A DNA stretch of 64,000 nt from Cheilinus undulatus (taxonomy: Eukaryota; Chordata; Actinopteri; Labriformes; Labridae): NCBI RefSeq assembly GCF_018320785.1, contig NC_054888.1, positions 22,212,438 through 22,276,437 of the forward strand. The letters run 5' to 3'. Shown here one piece after another: positions 47,240 through 58,275 of the stretch; position 1 is the first letter of the stretch, and each line of letters starts with the position of its first letter. The notes beneath the pieces are model-generated. The model saw only the letters and a program-made list of their open reading frames with translations. It was not told the DNA's origin and made no database searches. The position numbers were made by a program, and so were the translations under genes.

Positions 47240-48665
47240 AAAAGTTTCCACATGTATTTGCTTGCAGTACCCTTTAGCTCAGTGTTTATTTTTCCCAAAT
47301 AAAATACTTCAAATAAAAGTAGGATTTTCATCCTTAAAGGTCACATATTTTACCCTTTAAGACAACTTTATGTTGGTCTCAGAGGTCCCCAAAACATGCT
47401 TGTGAAGTCCGTTGCTGAAAAAACACTCCAGTATTGGATTTTTGTATGTTTAAAAACCCCTCTGTTTCAGCCCTGCTCAGAACGAGCTGTTTCTGTCTCT
47501 GTAGCTTTACTACTGAGCTGTCTGACCAAGCCGTTCTAAGGAAATGGATGTGGCTTACCTGATCCGGAGAGGAGAGTAGAACTTTGTTCCAATCAGGGAG
47601 GGCCAACTGAACCTGTCGGCGGGACTAACTCTCCACATGACATCATGAGGGGAAAATCTTAGAACGGCTCATTTCAGCACACATTTTCTGAAAGGTGGAG
47701 AAAGAGAGGAGAGGAGGGAATGGATTTTTCTGGTACTTGAGGGATTGTGGACAGACCAGGGGCACATAATTTTGTTAGAAAAGCCTGAAAAAGTGATTTT
47801 TTCATAATATGTCCCCTTTAATACCGTTTCCAGAGATTGCTGTAGTTCAAACAAAAACGGCCTAATTAAGGGGCAGCCCCAAAAAAACATGAAAATGATT
47901 GGCATTATTCTCATACTTTCTCCAACATCTCATATCTCTGGATTTTTTCTGTGCTGGCGTTATGAAAAAGCGTGTCATATTTTTCCAACCGTGCACTCTC
48001 CAGGAGAGGGAGCAGGTTGTTTTCCACTGCTGCTCAACAATCTTTTCCCATTCATCCTCACTTAAAGAAATATTTGCCTCTCTACACCACTTCTCCTTAA
48101 TATAAAGGCTATTATTTCTTAAGTCTTCTAGACACTGGTATAGTTTTGAAATTCATTTCCTACCAAGCTCTGATTTAAATACTGAGATAAAAACTTTTAC
48201 AATCCATCTCTCTGATACTTCTAGAACATCCCTCCTTATGTTTTTATCTAAATAATGTCTCAGTTGCAAATATCTGTAAAAGTCCTTGTTATTTAGACCA
48301 TATTGTTCCTTTCATTCTTGGAAACTTTAGATTTTTTTCTCTTCAGCAGCTCTCAGTATGTGCTAGGTCCCCTTTCCCAAGTTTTAAATCCGTTATCTAT
48401 CCTCCCAGGATGAAAGTCTGAATCCTATGCAATCCACTGTAGTAATCTTTGAGCTTTCAGGCCATTCTTAGTTATTATTTCATACCAGACTCTAAGAGAT
48501 AAATCCAACCACAGATTCATAACCTCACTTGTGTTTCCTCCATCTAATATCTCCAATCATAGCCTGCAAGGGAGTGCCATTAGTCAGACCACATTTAAAG
48601 ATGATATTTTGTGCCTTGACTGTCACAAAAGCCAGTGTGACTGCTGTTAAAATCAAAGTCCAGCC
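47240..48665 (-). pseudogene. L1-type LINE reverse-transcriptase C-terminus, split by a MITE
   Basis: The minus strand reads, with several stops: IIFKCGLTNGTPLQAMIGD, LLQWIA-DSDFHPGRIDNGF, FHVFLGLPL-type HIFWDCP motif, FFWGCPLIRPFLFELQQSLE at 47822-47910 and, beyond the MITE, KILLLFEVFYLGKIN at 47278-47331. These are the C-terminal domain motifs of L1-like ORF2 proteins in fish. The MITE at 47334-47821 interrupts the frame. The element is inactive. Confidence 0.75.
47334..47821. mobile_element. TTAA-flanked MITE, copy 2 (nested in LINE)
   Basis: Ends TTAAAGGTCACATATTTTAC and CATAATATGTCCCCTTTAA. It aligns over its length with 7993-8455. The LINE frame resumes on both sides, so the insertion came later. 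Confidence 0.88.
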
Positions 48666-51418
48666 GCTGGGTCTCTAAGTTTGTAGACTCCTTAGTCTGA
48701 GCTTTTCTTTTTTCTCAGTCCACCATCTTTAAAGTCACATGTGAAACCACATGTGGAGCCAGATGTGTTATGGCCATATTGTCTTCTTTGTTCTGGTCGG
48801 CCATTTTGAGAACCTCAGCTACCTTCTCTCCCTCTCTTTTCTCTCTCTCTTACTCTCTCACACACACATTTATCACACTTTGCTTTGTAAATACTTTTTT
48901 GTTGTTGTTTATTTTTATAAGTCATTTGTTAAAGAATCATTTATTACAATTTCTGCTGCTTGGTTTAATAATAAATTCTTTTATAGATTTTCAGAGACAT
49001 CTGTGGTTATTGTTCATTAACTTTGGAATATTTTGCTGATGAGAAGGTCAGAGCTCAAATCTCACACCTATTTATTTAAAACCAAATATTTATTCAATAA
49101 CATTTAAATTATTTATCTGAAATAATTTTGGTTATTTATATTAATATTCATAATAATTATTGATATTTTAACAATAACTGAAGCCTAGCATTAAAACACC
49201 AACTAAAGTTTATTTTGAAAAAGTTTACACAGAGAACAAAACAAACTCAGCTAATCTCACATTTATGGAAACTTTACTTTCTAAAAATGTTTTCCTCTAA
49301 TTACTTGTTAAGCTAAACAAAAACAAAAAAAAATTTCCACAGTTATCTGCAGGTTTGAAAAATTCCAGCAGAATTAAAAATAAACTAAACAAAAAATAGA
49401 TTTAGTCTCCAACTCCTTTAAACTCAGCTATATACAAATCTGATAATAAATATATTCATCTCCTCAGAGCAGCCAAAAATAGATTTTACAGTGAGCAGTT
49501 CAAATCTGAAAATAACATTAAGTCTACCTGGAAAATAATCAACTAATCACTGCAAAGAAAAAAGGCCTCTTCACAATAACCTGCAACCTTTACAGATGGA
49601 AACTCTAACTTCACAGATCCTTAAGGGAGCTGCTTGAGGAGTGAGAGTAACCCTGTTTAATCCTCACTGGTTGCTGCTGTACAAAAACAGCAGAGCCGTT
49701 TTATGCACAAGCAAAGCACAAATAACTTTAAAACTAAAAAAAAGCTCCTAAAAGAGGAAAAAATAAATGGTTTATATACCTTTCTGAGTTACACATGGTT
49801 AAAAAGCTGGTGAGTAGACACTGGTGTGAATTTAACATAAGAAAAAATGAGACAAAAGTCACAGTCAGAATTTGTGGATCTGATAGGAAGGAAAATTTAC
49901 CTTTATATATTTTACAGTGAAGGTATAATGCACTACAGTCACTTAAATCATGTTTTCTCCACACTGCCATTACTCTTGCTCATAACTTCATGTAAACAAA
50001 CACATCTTAAAGTGGTTAGCGCTACTTAGCATGCTACACCATCAGACAACAGAGCAATGCTGAGTCCACTGCCAAAACCACAGCCTGTAGCAGTCTGCAG
50101 CTCCAACAATGAGCCTCACACCGCCCGCCACACATCAGCCACAGCACATCAAAGACGATCCGACCAACGTTCAACTGGAAGATAGCAAGCTGCTAGCCGC
50201 CGCTAACTTTAGCATTTCCCCCTCTTTAAAACACACAGAAGGATTAAGTCTTGGATATTTAGACTCACCACGGGTTCTGTGGAACAAAACAGTGATCTCT
50301 GGAACTCGTAGGAAGGGACAAAAAGACACTCCAACAACTTTCTGACGAGAGGAAACTCCTAACGGCCACCGTTACTCCGTCTGTTTCTGTTAAGATCTAC
50401 CTGCGGAGTCTGCCCAGAGACGAAGGAGTGTGGGCGGGGCTATCATCTCTGATTGGCTAGTTAGTCAACTGATGATTGACAGCATTTAATACAAAAAACA
50501 TCGCTAGTTAAAACATTTTAACTCTATTAAGTCTCTTGCACAGAATTATAAGTTGTGTTATTTTCTTGTCTTTTGATTGTTTATGTGAATTATCAATGTT
50601 CAAAGTCTGAATTATTAATATTTTATCTATTTTTTGTATTTAAAACATGGAAAAAATAAACAGGAGGAGAAACCAAATTAAATTAAATGGAAATCTGGTT
50701 TCTATCTGATTATTTTGTACATAGTTAAAATTGAGTCAGTTTTACATGTTTTCTTTTCTTTTCTTTCTTTCTTTTTATTTTGAGGGTTTTTACAGACTCT
50801 GCATGTTTTAAATCCTTCAGTAAGAGAGTAAAATTTGGCTTTTCATCAGACATTTATTAAATATATTAAAATCACCCCCCAAATCATTTTTACAAGAGGA
50901 AAATCTCTTGAGTGATTTTACGTTCAATATCCAGGAAAAGGGCAGTATTATATTGTTTATTATTACTGGCATAAACATTTATCAGGATAAAAAGCACGTG
51001 AGGCACTTCCACAATCAAAATGATCCATCTTCCCTCATCATCTACCTCAACTTTCAGAGTTTGACCTCTGAAATGACCTGGTAGAACAGCGACCCCTGCT
51101 GGCCAACTATTACCATGACAGACTTCTTTGTCCCACTGACTCCTCCAAAATGTCACATCTTCAGAATTACATCCATCTTTATTCATTTCAGCTTCTTTGA
51201 GGGTTGATTGCTAGAATTTCTCACATTTCTAAATTTGATACTGTTTTGAATTTTTTAACTTTATTTAAACAATGGGAAACTTCCACAAAATGCACTTTCT
51301 TCATCTGATTATAACTTTGGCTATTCTAATGTTATTTTAACTATTTCACTATTAAACTTGTCAGCTTTTTCTGCTCTTTTCAGGAATCCTCAATAGTTGT
51401 GTTTTGCTATTTTTACTT
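48666..51418. other. non-coding intergenic sequence
   Basis: AT-rich overall. A block around 50385-50460 is GC-rich with GTGGGCGGGGCTATC and ATTGGCTAG (GC-box and reverse CCAAT-like words), but no transcript can be assigned. A TTTTC run occupies about 50745-50780. Short frames lack support. Confidence 0.4.
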
Positions 51419-51437
51419 TTTTAACTATAATATCTTG

Positions 51438-52676
51438 AATTTATATAGCGCCTTTCAAGAAACCCAAGGATGCTTTACAGGAACACATAGACATGGACAA
51501 ACTATGTGAGGGGTAGGATGAGTGTAAGGGGTGGTTTAGTGAAGACTGTAGGCTGTGGTGAACAGGTGGTGCTTGAGATGTTTTTTGAAAATGTCCAGAG
51601 ATGGAGCGCTACGGATGTCTGCAGGAAGAGTGTTCCAGAGGGTGGGGGCTGCAGCACTGAATGCTCTGTCGCCATAGGTTCGGAGTTTGGTTTTGGGCAT
51701 GGAAAGTAGGCCGGTGTCTGAAGATCGAAGGTTGCAGGATGGTGTGTATGGATGGAGGAGATCAGAAAGATACTGGGGAGCCAGAGAATGGAGAGATTTG
51801 TATGTGAGGAGGAGGACTTTGTAGTTGATATGGGACTTGATAGGGAGCCAGTGGAGGTAGATGAGGGTCGGAGTGATGTGTTGCCAGGGTCTAGTGCGGG
51901 TGAGAACTCTAGCTGCAGAGTTTTTGATGTACTGAAGCCTGTCCAGGGTTTTGCTGGGAACTCCAGACAGGACTCCATTACAGTAGTCCAGGCGGGAGGT
52001 TATGAAAGCACGAATTAGTGTTTCAGCCACAGAATCAGGGAGTGATGGTCGGAGTCTGGAGATGTTCTTGAGGTGATAGAAGGCAGATTTGGTGACAGAC
52101 TTTATGTGGGACTGGAAGGAGAGGGTGGAGTCCAGAATGACACCCAGGTTTCGGACCTCGGAGGATGGGCAGATGGAGGTCCCGTCCACATCGAGCATGA
52201 GATCTCCAACCTTCTGCAGCAGCGTTTTGGGGGCCACAACCATGAGCTCTGTTTTATTGCTGTTGAGTTTGAGTTGGTTAGATGTCATCCAGGCTTTGAT
52301 GTCCTGGAGGCAGTTTACCAGGGAGTGGGGAGGGAGCTGAGTGGATGGTTTGGTGCTGAGATAGAGTTGGGTGTTGTCTGCATAAGAGTGGAAGCTGAGA
52401 CCGTGTTTGTGAATAATCTGTCAAGGGGAAGCATATAGATGGTGAAATGGAGAGGTCCAAGAACAGAGCCTTGAGGCACACCCTGGTTAACTGGGGCGGG
52501 GGATGAGTGAGAGGTGCCGATGGTAACAAACTGTTTTCTTTGTGAGAGATATGAGTGAAACCAGGAGAGAGCTGTACCAGTGATGCCAAGATGGTGAGAT
52601 AGGCGGTCAAGGAGGATGGTGTGGGATATTGTGTCGAAGGCAGCGGTGAGGTCAAGAAGAATGAGGAAGCTGACAA
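51438..52676 (-). pseudogene. 5'-truncated CR1/L2-like LINE with target-site duplication
   Basis: A minus-strand frame of 250 codons (52288 to 51536) encodes the reverse-transcriptase C-terminus: LKLNSNKTELMVVAPK, VRNLGVILDSTLSFQSHIKS, ITSRLDYCNGVLSGVPSKTL, IKNSAARVLTRTRPWQHITP, YLHWLPIKSHINYKVLLLTY, FGDRAF-like YGDRAFSAAAPTLWNTLP. Upstream on the same strand are QFVTIGTSHSSPAPVNQGVP, QGSVLGPL and, after a frameshift, a YADN version of the catalytic YADD. The 3' end carries TATATAGCGCCTTTCAAGAA. Direct repeats TTTTAACTATAATATCTTG (51419-51437) and TTTTAACTATTAAATCTTG (52677-52695) flank it. A typical dead-on-arrival LINE. Confidence 0.88.
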
Positions 52677-52849
52677 TTTTAACTATTAAATCTTGTTAAC
52701 ATTATTTCTAAAGGGAAAACTCCTCAAATCCTCTTGAACTCCTCCATCTTGTAAGGCTCATAACTTAAGCTTACTTCCACATACAGACTTCATTCTCACT
52801 TTAAAATATAGACAAACTTTTCAGCTCTTTATGAATGATTCACATTATC

Positions 52850-53370
52850 CATATTTTTGTAGGTCTGGTGATGATCCATATGCTGATCAAGAATCATAAG
52901 CCTAGGTTAAAAAGTGTCAGAAGACAGAATGTTTAAAGGTGTTTAAAAGGACAAAATCAAAATTCAGAGGAGGAAACCATCAATTACCAGAAGGGGGCGC
53001 TGTGACATAGTGATGAAATTGATGTATGAATGTATTAAGAGTCAAAGTGTGATCATCCCTGTTAAGTTTGGTGATGATTAGCATAAGCACTGTAGAGTTA
53101 TATAGAATCAAAATAGTTGGCACACTTCAAAAAATATTAAAAAGAAGGTTTTGCAGCTTTGGGCCCCGTTCACAGCCTCGCCCTCTGGTGAAAACTCACA
53201 GTTTGAACAACTTTAGATCTCCATCTTGTCTGGAATAAGCACAAAAAATGTGGAGAAAATCTGATGAAATCTGTAGGAGGAGATCCTTCAGATGTGACAA
53301 CAGTGATGCTGCCTAAAACATCCAAAATATGACCTTTAACTTTTCTTAGTGTGCAACTTCCAGAATGCAT
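52850..53370 (+). repeat. dispersed repeat, locus 2
   Basis: Second copy of the 30395-31420 family: TTTTTGTAGGTCTGGTGATG, CAGAAGGGGGCGCTGTGAC, GTGTGATCATCCCTGTTAAG, GCCTCGCCCTCTGGTGAAAA and TTTAGATCTCCATCTTGTCT. Confidence 0.75.
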
Positions 53371-54419
53371 GAAAATGTCTGTAGTCTTTCATCCAGGTTG
53401 CACACATAGATTGCTGATGTGTAGTTTAGATTACATGAAATGTTGTGCAATGTATTTGCACTTCTTGTTTTTAACTAGTAGAATTTAGGGGAAAACTCCA
53501 GCACAGTGCTGCCAACATTTAGACAGTGCTTAGGAGTTCTTGGTTAAAATTTGAGGTGTTGTTGAAGCCTTGGTCCTCTTTGATTTTATTCATTATTTCA
53601 AAGGTAAAGATCAGATTATTCTAAAACATGTGGAATCAAAATGAGTCCTAAATTGCAGGGGATTATGGGCCTCCAGAATATTACACAGGGCCTCCCTTAG
53701 CTGGCCAAGTTAAAAATGTTGAATCATTTTACAAATATCTATCTACAAATGTCCCTTTATTAATGAGCAATATTTTTACTGTGGTTAGACTAGATTTCTT
53801 GTATTATAAAATGTTGCATCTTTCAAAGGGAGCACACAATGGAAACAGTTTACCTCTCTCAGTCAGGGGATGCTCCAGCTTTGCAAGTTTCAAGGAGAGT
53901 ATATGTTACAGGCACCCCAACATTTTTGGAACTGAGGTTGTAAATTGGGTCTAGTTGATCATTTGCTCTTTTGCCACTAGAGGGAGGCAAAGCTTTTCAG
54001 CCTGCATCAGTCTCATTGTGTTCAAAGCTGTGGTGTCAATTTCTTTGTTTTCTGCATGCAAATTAACAAACTTAGATTCTATTTTTGGCTTTTTCACTGA
54101 CTTTATCCTCCATAAGATGAAATTTTTCACTGCATGCTCCAAACTTCCAGTCAGATATGATTGTATCTTTTTATAGATGAGTGGCTTACTCTTCTGCAAA
54201 CATCCTATTCTCCTCTCTTTGCTAAATAAGTCTTTCCTAAAACAGAGAAAAGCAAACTCTCAAGTACTTGAACATAGTGTTTGCTTTAAGTTTGCAGGCC
54301 TTAAACTGCACAGTAACAACCTTGGCAGACACACAAACGGAAGCTGTAATTTGATTCTTTCTCCACTAGGGGTCAGGAAAGAACAGTTTTCTCTGACTGC
54401 AGGCAGGCCAGTTCAGCAC
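53371..54419. other. mostly unannotated; solo Tc1-like tip
   Basis: GGCACCCCAACATTTTTGGA then ACTGAGGTTGTA at 53910-53942 is a Tc1-like terminal repeat in the same orientation as the tip at 55427, so it belongs to a separate, largely lost copy. Several short frames have no support. Confidence 0.45.
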
Positions 54420-55428
54420 ACAAACTCTTTGACCGTGAAGCCATGCTGTTGTGATGGATGCGGTATGTGGTTTAGTCTATGTTGCTCTGAAACCTCTCTC
54501 TACTTCTCAGCATTGATAGCTCCTTTCCAGATGTGGAAGCTGCCCACGCCATCGGCACTAAAGTGACCCCATACCATCAGAGATGCAGGCTGTAGAACTG
54601 TGATTGATAACAAGCTGCACGGTCCTTCTCCTCTTTAATCCACAGAATCTGAGGCATCCAAGGTTTTCCAAAAGGAATTTCAAGGTGTGATTCATCTGAC
54701 AGCAGAGCACTTTTCCACTTTGTCTCAGTCCATTTTAAATGGTCCAGAGAAGACAGCGGTGTTTGTGGATCCTGTTCACATATGTCTTGTTCTTTGCATG
54801 ATACAGCTTCAACTTGCATTTCTGGCCAAGGGTGAAGTGATTTCCAGCTCAGGATCATGTCCACTTTAAATGCAGGGCCACCTGAGTGCCCAGAGATTAG
54901 CAGCATCTAATACTGACCTTCAACCTTGTCCCTTAGCCACAGAGATGACTCCAGGTTCTCTGAATCTGTTGATGATATTCTACTGCAGATGGGTGATTTT
55001 CAAAGTCTAAGTTAACAGTAAGGAACATTTTTCTGAAACTGTGCTGTACTTTTCTGAGTTTTTCACAAACTGTTAACCCTCTGCCCATCTCTAAAATGCT
55101 CCTTTGATACCCTATCATGTTACTGACATGTTGTCAATTAACCTATGAAGTTGCAAAACACTCCTCCATCTGTTTTCATTAGAATCTCTTACTTTTCCAG
55201 CCTTTTGTTGACCTGTCCCTTCTTTTTGAGATGTGTTGCTGATATCAAATTCAAAATGAGCTTTTATTTTTCATGATTTGGTAAAATGTCTCAGTTTCAA
55301 CATCTGTTATGTTGTTCATGTTCTATTGTGAATAAAGTTTGGGTTTGTGAGATTTGAAAATAACTGCATTCTAATTTAATTGGTATTTTACACAGCGCCC
55401 CAACTATTTTGGAATTAGGGTTGTACAT
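54420..55428 (-). pseudogene. Tc1-like transposon, minus strand, one end kept
   Basis: The outer tip at 55395-55428 (GCGCCCCAACTATTTTGGAA, then TTAGGGTTGTA) is followed inward by the full subterminal region (GAGATGTGTTGCTGATATCA near 55230). The minus strand from about 55110 to 54430 carries transposase remnants, including HLKWTETKWKSALLSDESHL, EIPFGKPW and KEEKDRAACY. Frames are broken and the catalytic residues cannot be followed. The other end is missing. Confidence 0.8.
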
Positions 55429-56443
55429 CAGATTTATTCATTTGAAAATTATGCACAATAGTAGTAAAAAGCATAAACACTTATTAGTCAGTGTCAAAAC
55501 AATGATAAGTTTGGCTTGAAGCCAAATTTAGAGCTTATGGAATCAGGGTTGTATAATGTATAATCCAAAAAGACTCACTTTGTAATGTGTCTCCTCCTCT
55601 GATTGAACTTTCGCTCAATGTCTGAGTGTTCTCAAATGCTGTGGCAACAACCTGATGTATCTGTTGATGTCAGTAAAGCTCATTTGAATTTTGAGAGAGA
55701 GGGGTCAAAAAAAAAGTTGGGACACATTGGACATTTCTGGGGTTGAATCTCTATTGTCCAACTACCAGTAAATGCATCAGATGAAAGGGGGGCCCTCCTC
55801 TCCCCTCCTCTGAACTAACTTCCCTGTTCATGCAGAAACGTCTGAAAGTTAAGGGGGCGGTTGAAAAGTTCAGGTCTACTGGAAACCAGACTAATCTGGA
55901 TCAATAAGGTCAACATCATCTGTGTGGGATGGTAGCTCAGTCTGACGGAGCTCTGGGGGACAGAGGAAGGCCAGGTAGGACTTTTAACACTAAAACTAAC
56001 ATTATTTTATCAGACCAGGAAATACTGCTTTGTCTGAGGCCTAGCTCATGTAAGAGCATTTCCTCAGACACACATATGAACACGGAAGGCAGACTGCATC
56101 ACACAGGTGACATTTTGTAAGAGGACCAGAAAAATGCTCATAAGTCACTGAAAAATGAATCGATTTTAAAGCTGTTTGTTTTTGTCACAAACGTCAGACA
56201 TGCAGTCATGACCCAGCATACTTGATCCAATGAAAAATGCAGGTTTTCAGGCTGAAACTCATCACCTAATGTGAGGTTGAAGGGAACAAACACCAACATG
56301 CCTTTGTTCTCTCTAAATGTGAAGGACAGATTTTAGATTTGATACAAATCCAAATTATTTTCTCAGTTAACGGGATAAAATTCTCAGAATTAAATATAAA
56401 AAAAAGATGTAAAGAAAAGAAGCCAAGCATAGTCTAGAGCAGG
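55429..56443. other. non-coding with further Tc1-tip debris
   Basis: GGAATCAGGGTTGTATAATG at 55538 and AAAAAGTTGGGACACATTGG at 55711 resemble terminal words of the same Tc1-like family. The rest is unassigned. Confidence 0.45.
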
Positions 56444-57375
56444 GGTGTCAAACTTAAGGCCTGTGGGCCACTTCCGGCTCACCAGCAGGTGCCATTTAGG
56501 GAAAAAGATGAACATTTAAAAAAACAATAATTTTCAATAGTAACTAACCTAGGTGTTTGAAATACACATTTTCACTCATTTTTCATGACCAGTCTATAAT
56601 ATAGAATGGAAAGATCATAATACAACGCAATAAATGAGTTGAATACGACACATTGGAGCAGGGAGGAACATGTAAAAAGATGCACAGCAGAGCGGTGAAT
56701 TTAGTCTACATTCTAGTTTATAGTTGGTGAGGATTTTTCTAGATTTCTATTCTGACTGCTTATAGCCTAGAGTTTGTAGGATAACTCATATTAACTGTTT
56801 GTCATGTGCCTTCACAACTGTGCTTTATCCCACAAAAATAAAATAAATAATATTAAAAAGATAAACTCTTCACACTTCAGTCGTTAAGACTTCTCTTTAT
56901 TTTTGTGTTCATCAGCTGTCACTCTTGTAATAAAAAGAAACAGGATTAAAAAGCCAAATTAAGGGGTTGAGGCTCACAATCTGAGAAAGGTATTTATTTT
57001 TCAAAAAGGTAAAAAAAAAAAAAAAGTTTTTTAATGGCAAATAGTCAAAGTCATGAGTTTAAAAGGTCAAAATATGAAATTAAATTTCTAATCATGAAAT
57101 TAAAAGTCAAAATATGATTCAAAATTTTAAATTGTGGGTCTTAAAGGTCAAATTTTGGGATTATGAAGTCAAAATTTGGGGTTGAAAATATGAGGTAAAA
57201 TATAAAATAATTCGTTAAAATGTCAAAATATCACTTAAAATTAGAATTATGAATCTTAAAGCTCAAAATAATATATGAGAAGTCAAAATTATGAGTTGAA
57301 ACACTCAAAATATGAAATTAAAAGTCAAAATCCCAAGTTTGAGTCCTAACTGTGAGATGTCAAATTGAAAATGTA
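56444..57375 (+). mobile_element. hAT-like tip followed by GTCAAAATTATGAG minisatellite
   Basis: CAGGGGTGTCAAACTTAAGG then CCTGTGGGCCACTTCCGG is a common vertebrate hAT tip. From about 57005 to 57370 follows a degenerate ~20-bp repeat of AAGTCAAAATATGAAATTAA words. No right tip was found, so the boundary is open. Confidence 0.6.
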
Positions 57376-58164
57376 AAATAAAAGTATTTCTTAATTGCTA
57401 AAACACATTTCTTGACATCCACCATGCTTTTCTCAACACTATAAGCACAAAATCCAATTTTCAGACTACATTCACCAAACCTCCGACTCTTCCTGCAAAA
57501 CCAAACAATGTTGTCAGATCAAACCCCAAGTCAATCAAAAATAAAACCCTACTGAGTAGTCATTGCACACTACATTAAAAAAAAAGGAAAACACAATGCT
57601 CAGGACATGAAGCTGTAGAAATAATGTTCATTGTTCACAGTAGGCTAAATGAATTTTGCCCCAAAAAAATCCTTTGAATTTAGCACCTGTATACAGTAAA
57701 AACAAATATAAATCAGAAGCACATTACAGTGTAAACCACAACTCAAGTGTGTTTAACTTTTGCTATCTGTGCTTACCATTATGCAACACAAATGCATCAC
57801 AGTGCAAAATTTGTTTTAGTGAGTGAGAATGTGTTTGCACGTTGTGTCTAACCAGGTGAAAAGTGCTTATGGTTTTGCCAAGAGTGACTGATTCAATAAA
57901 TGGGTTCAGGCCGCTGAGCATTTGGTTCAGACAATACAATTTAGTGTTTTAGCAACTGAGAAATACTGTATTATACATAGGGAGTTTGAGTCTGATTGGA
58001 CCAGGCATGGATGAGTTTTAAACCACTTCCTGTTTCTTGAAAAATATGCAAATCTGAGGGCTCACCATAGAAATACTCAGCTGTATTTGGTTGTCATTTT
58101 CAAGCTTGAACACTGAAAAAAGGCCTTGGGATGAAGGGGTTGAACATATATTGTTGTTTTTCAG
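57376..58164. other. region upstream of copy B first coding exon
   Basis: Non-coding; should contain the promoter or a non-coding exon and intron of copy B. No TATA box can be singled out. Confidence 0.4.
58024..58053 (+). promoter_or_regulatory. ETS-like and octamer-like words upstream of copy B
   Basis: CACTTCCTGTTT (reverse AACAGGAAGTG, an ETS/PU.1-type core) is followed 11 bases later by ATGCAAAT, the octamer. They lie ~120 bases before the first coding exon. Both are short and could be chance; the exon starts at a splice acceptor, so the true promoter may be further upstream. Confidence 0.25.
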
Positions 58165-58275
58165 TATCAGGATGGAGAATCAAAGCCCAGACCCTCCTGA
58201 ACCCAGCTGTGTTTCCATGCAGAGTGATCAGTCGAAAGGCGGCGTATTCAACGTCAAAATATCAGCAAGTGGCAG
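58165..58275 (+). CDS. copy B first coding exon
   Basis: Acceptor TTTTTCAG, ATG at 58172, donor GTAAGA. It encodes 34 residues plus two bases: [20 protein letters not shown] then [14 protein letters not shown]. The [13 protein letters not shown] motif is typical of fish NLR-C N-termini. An upstream non-coding exon is implied by the acceptor. Confidence 0.85.

Noticed and set aside
53910..55428. A complete Tc1-like element using 53942 as its second end
   Set aside because: The tip at 53910-53942 points the same way as the one at 55428, so the two cannot be the inverted ends of one element.
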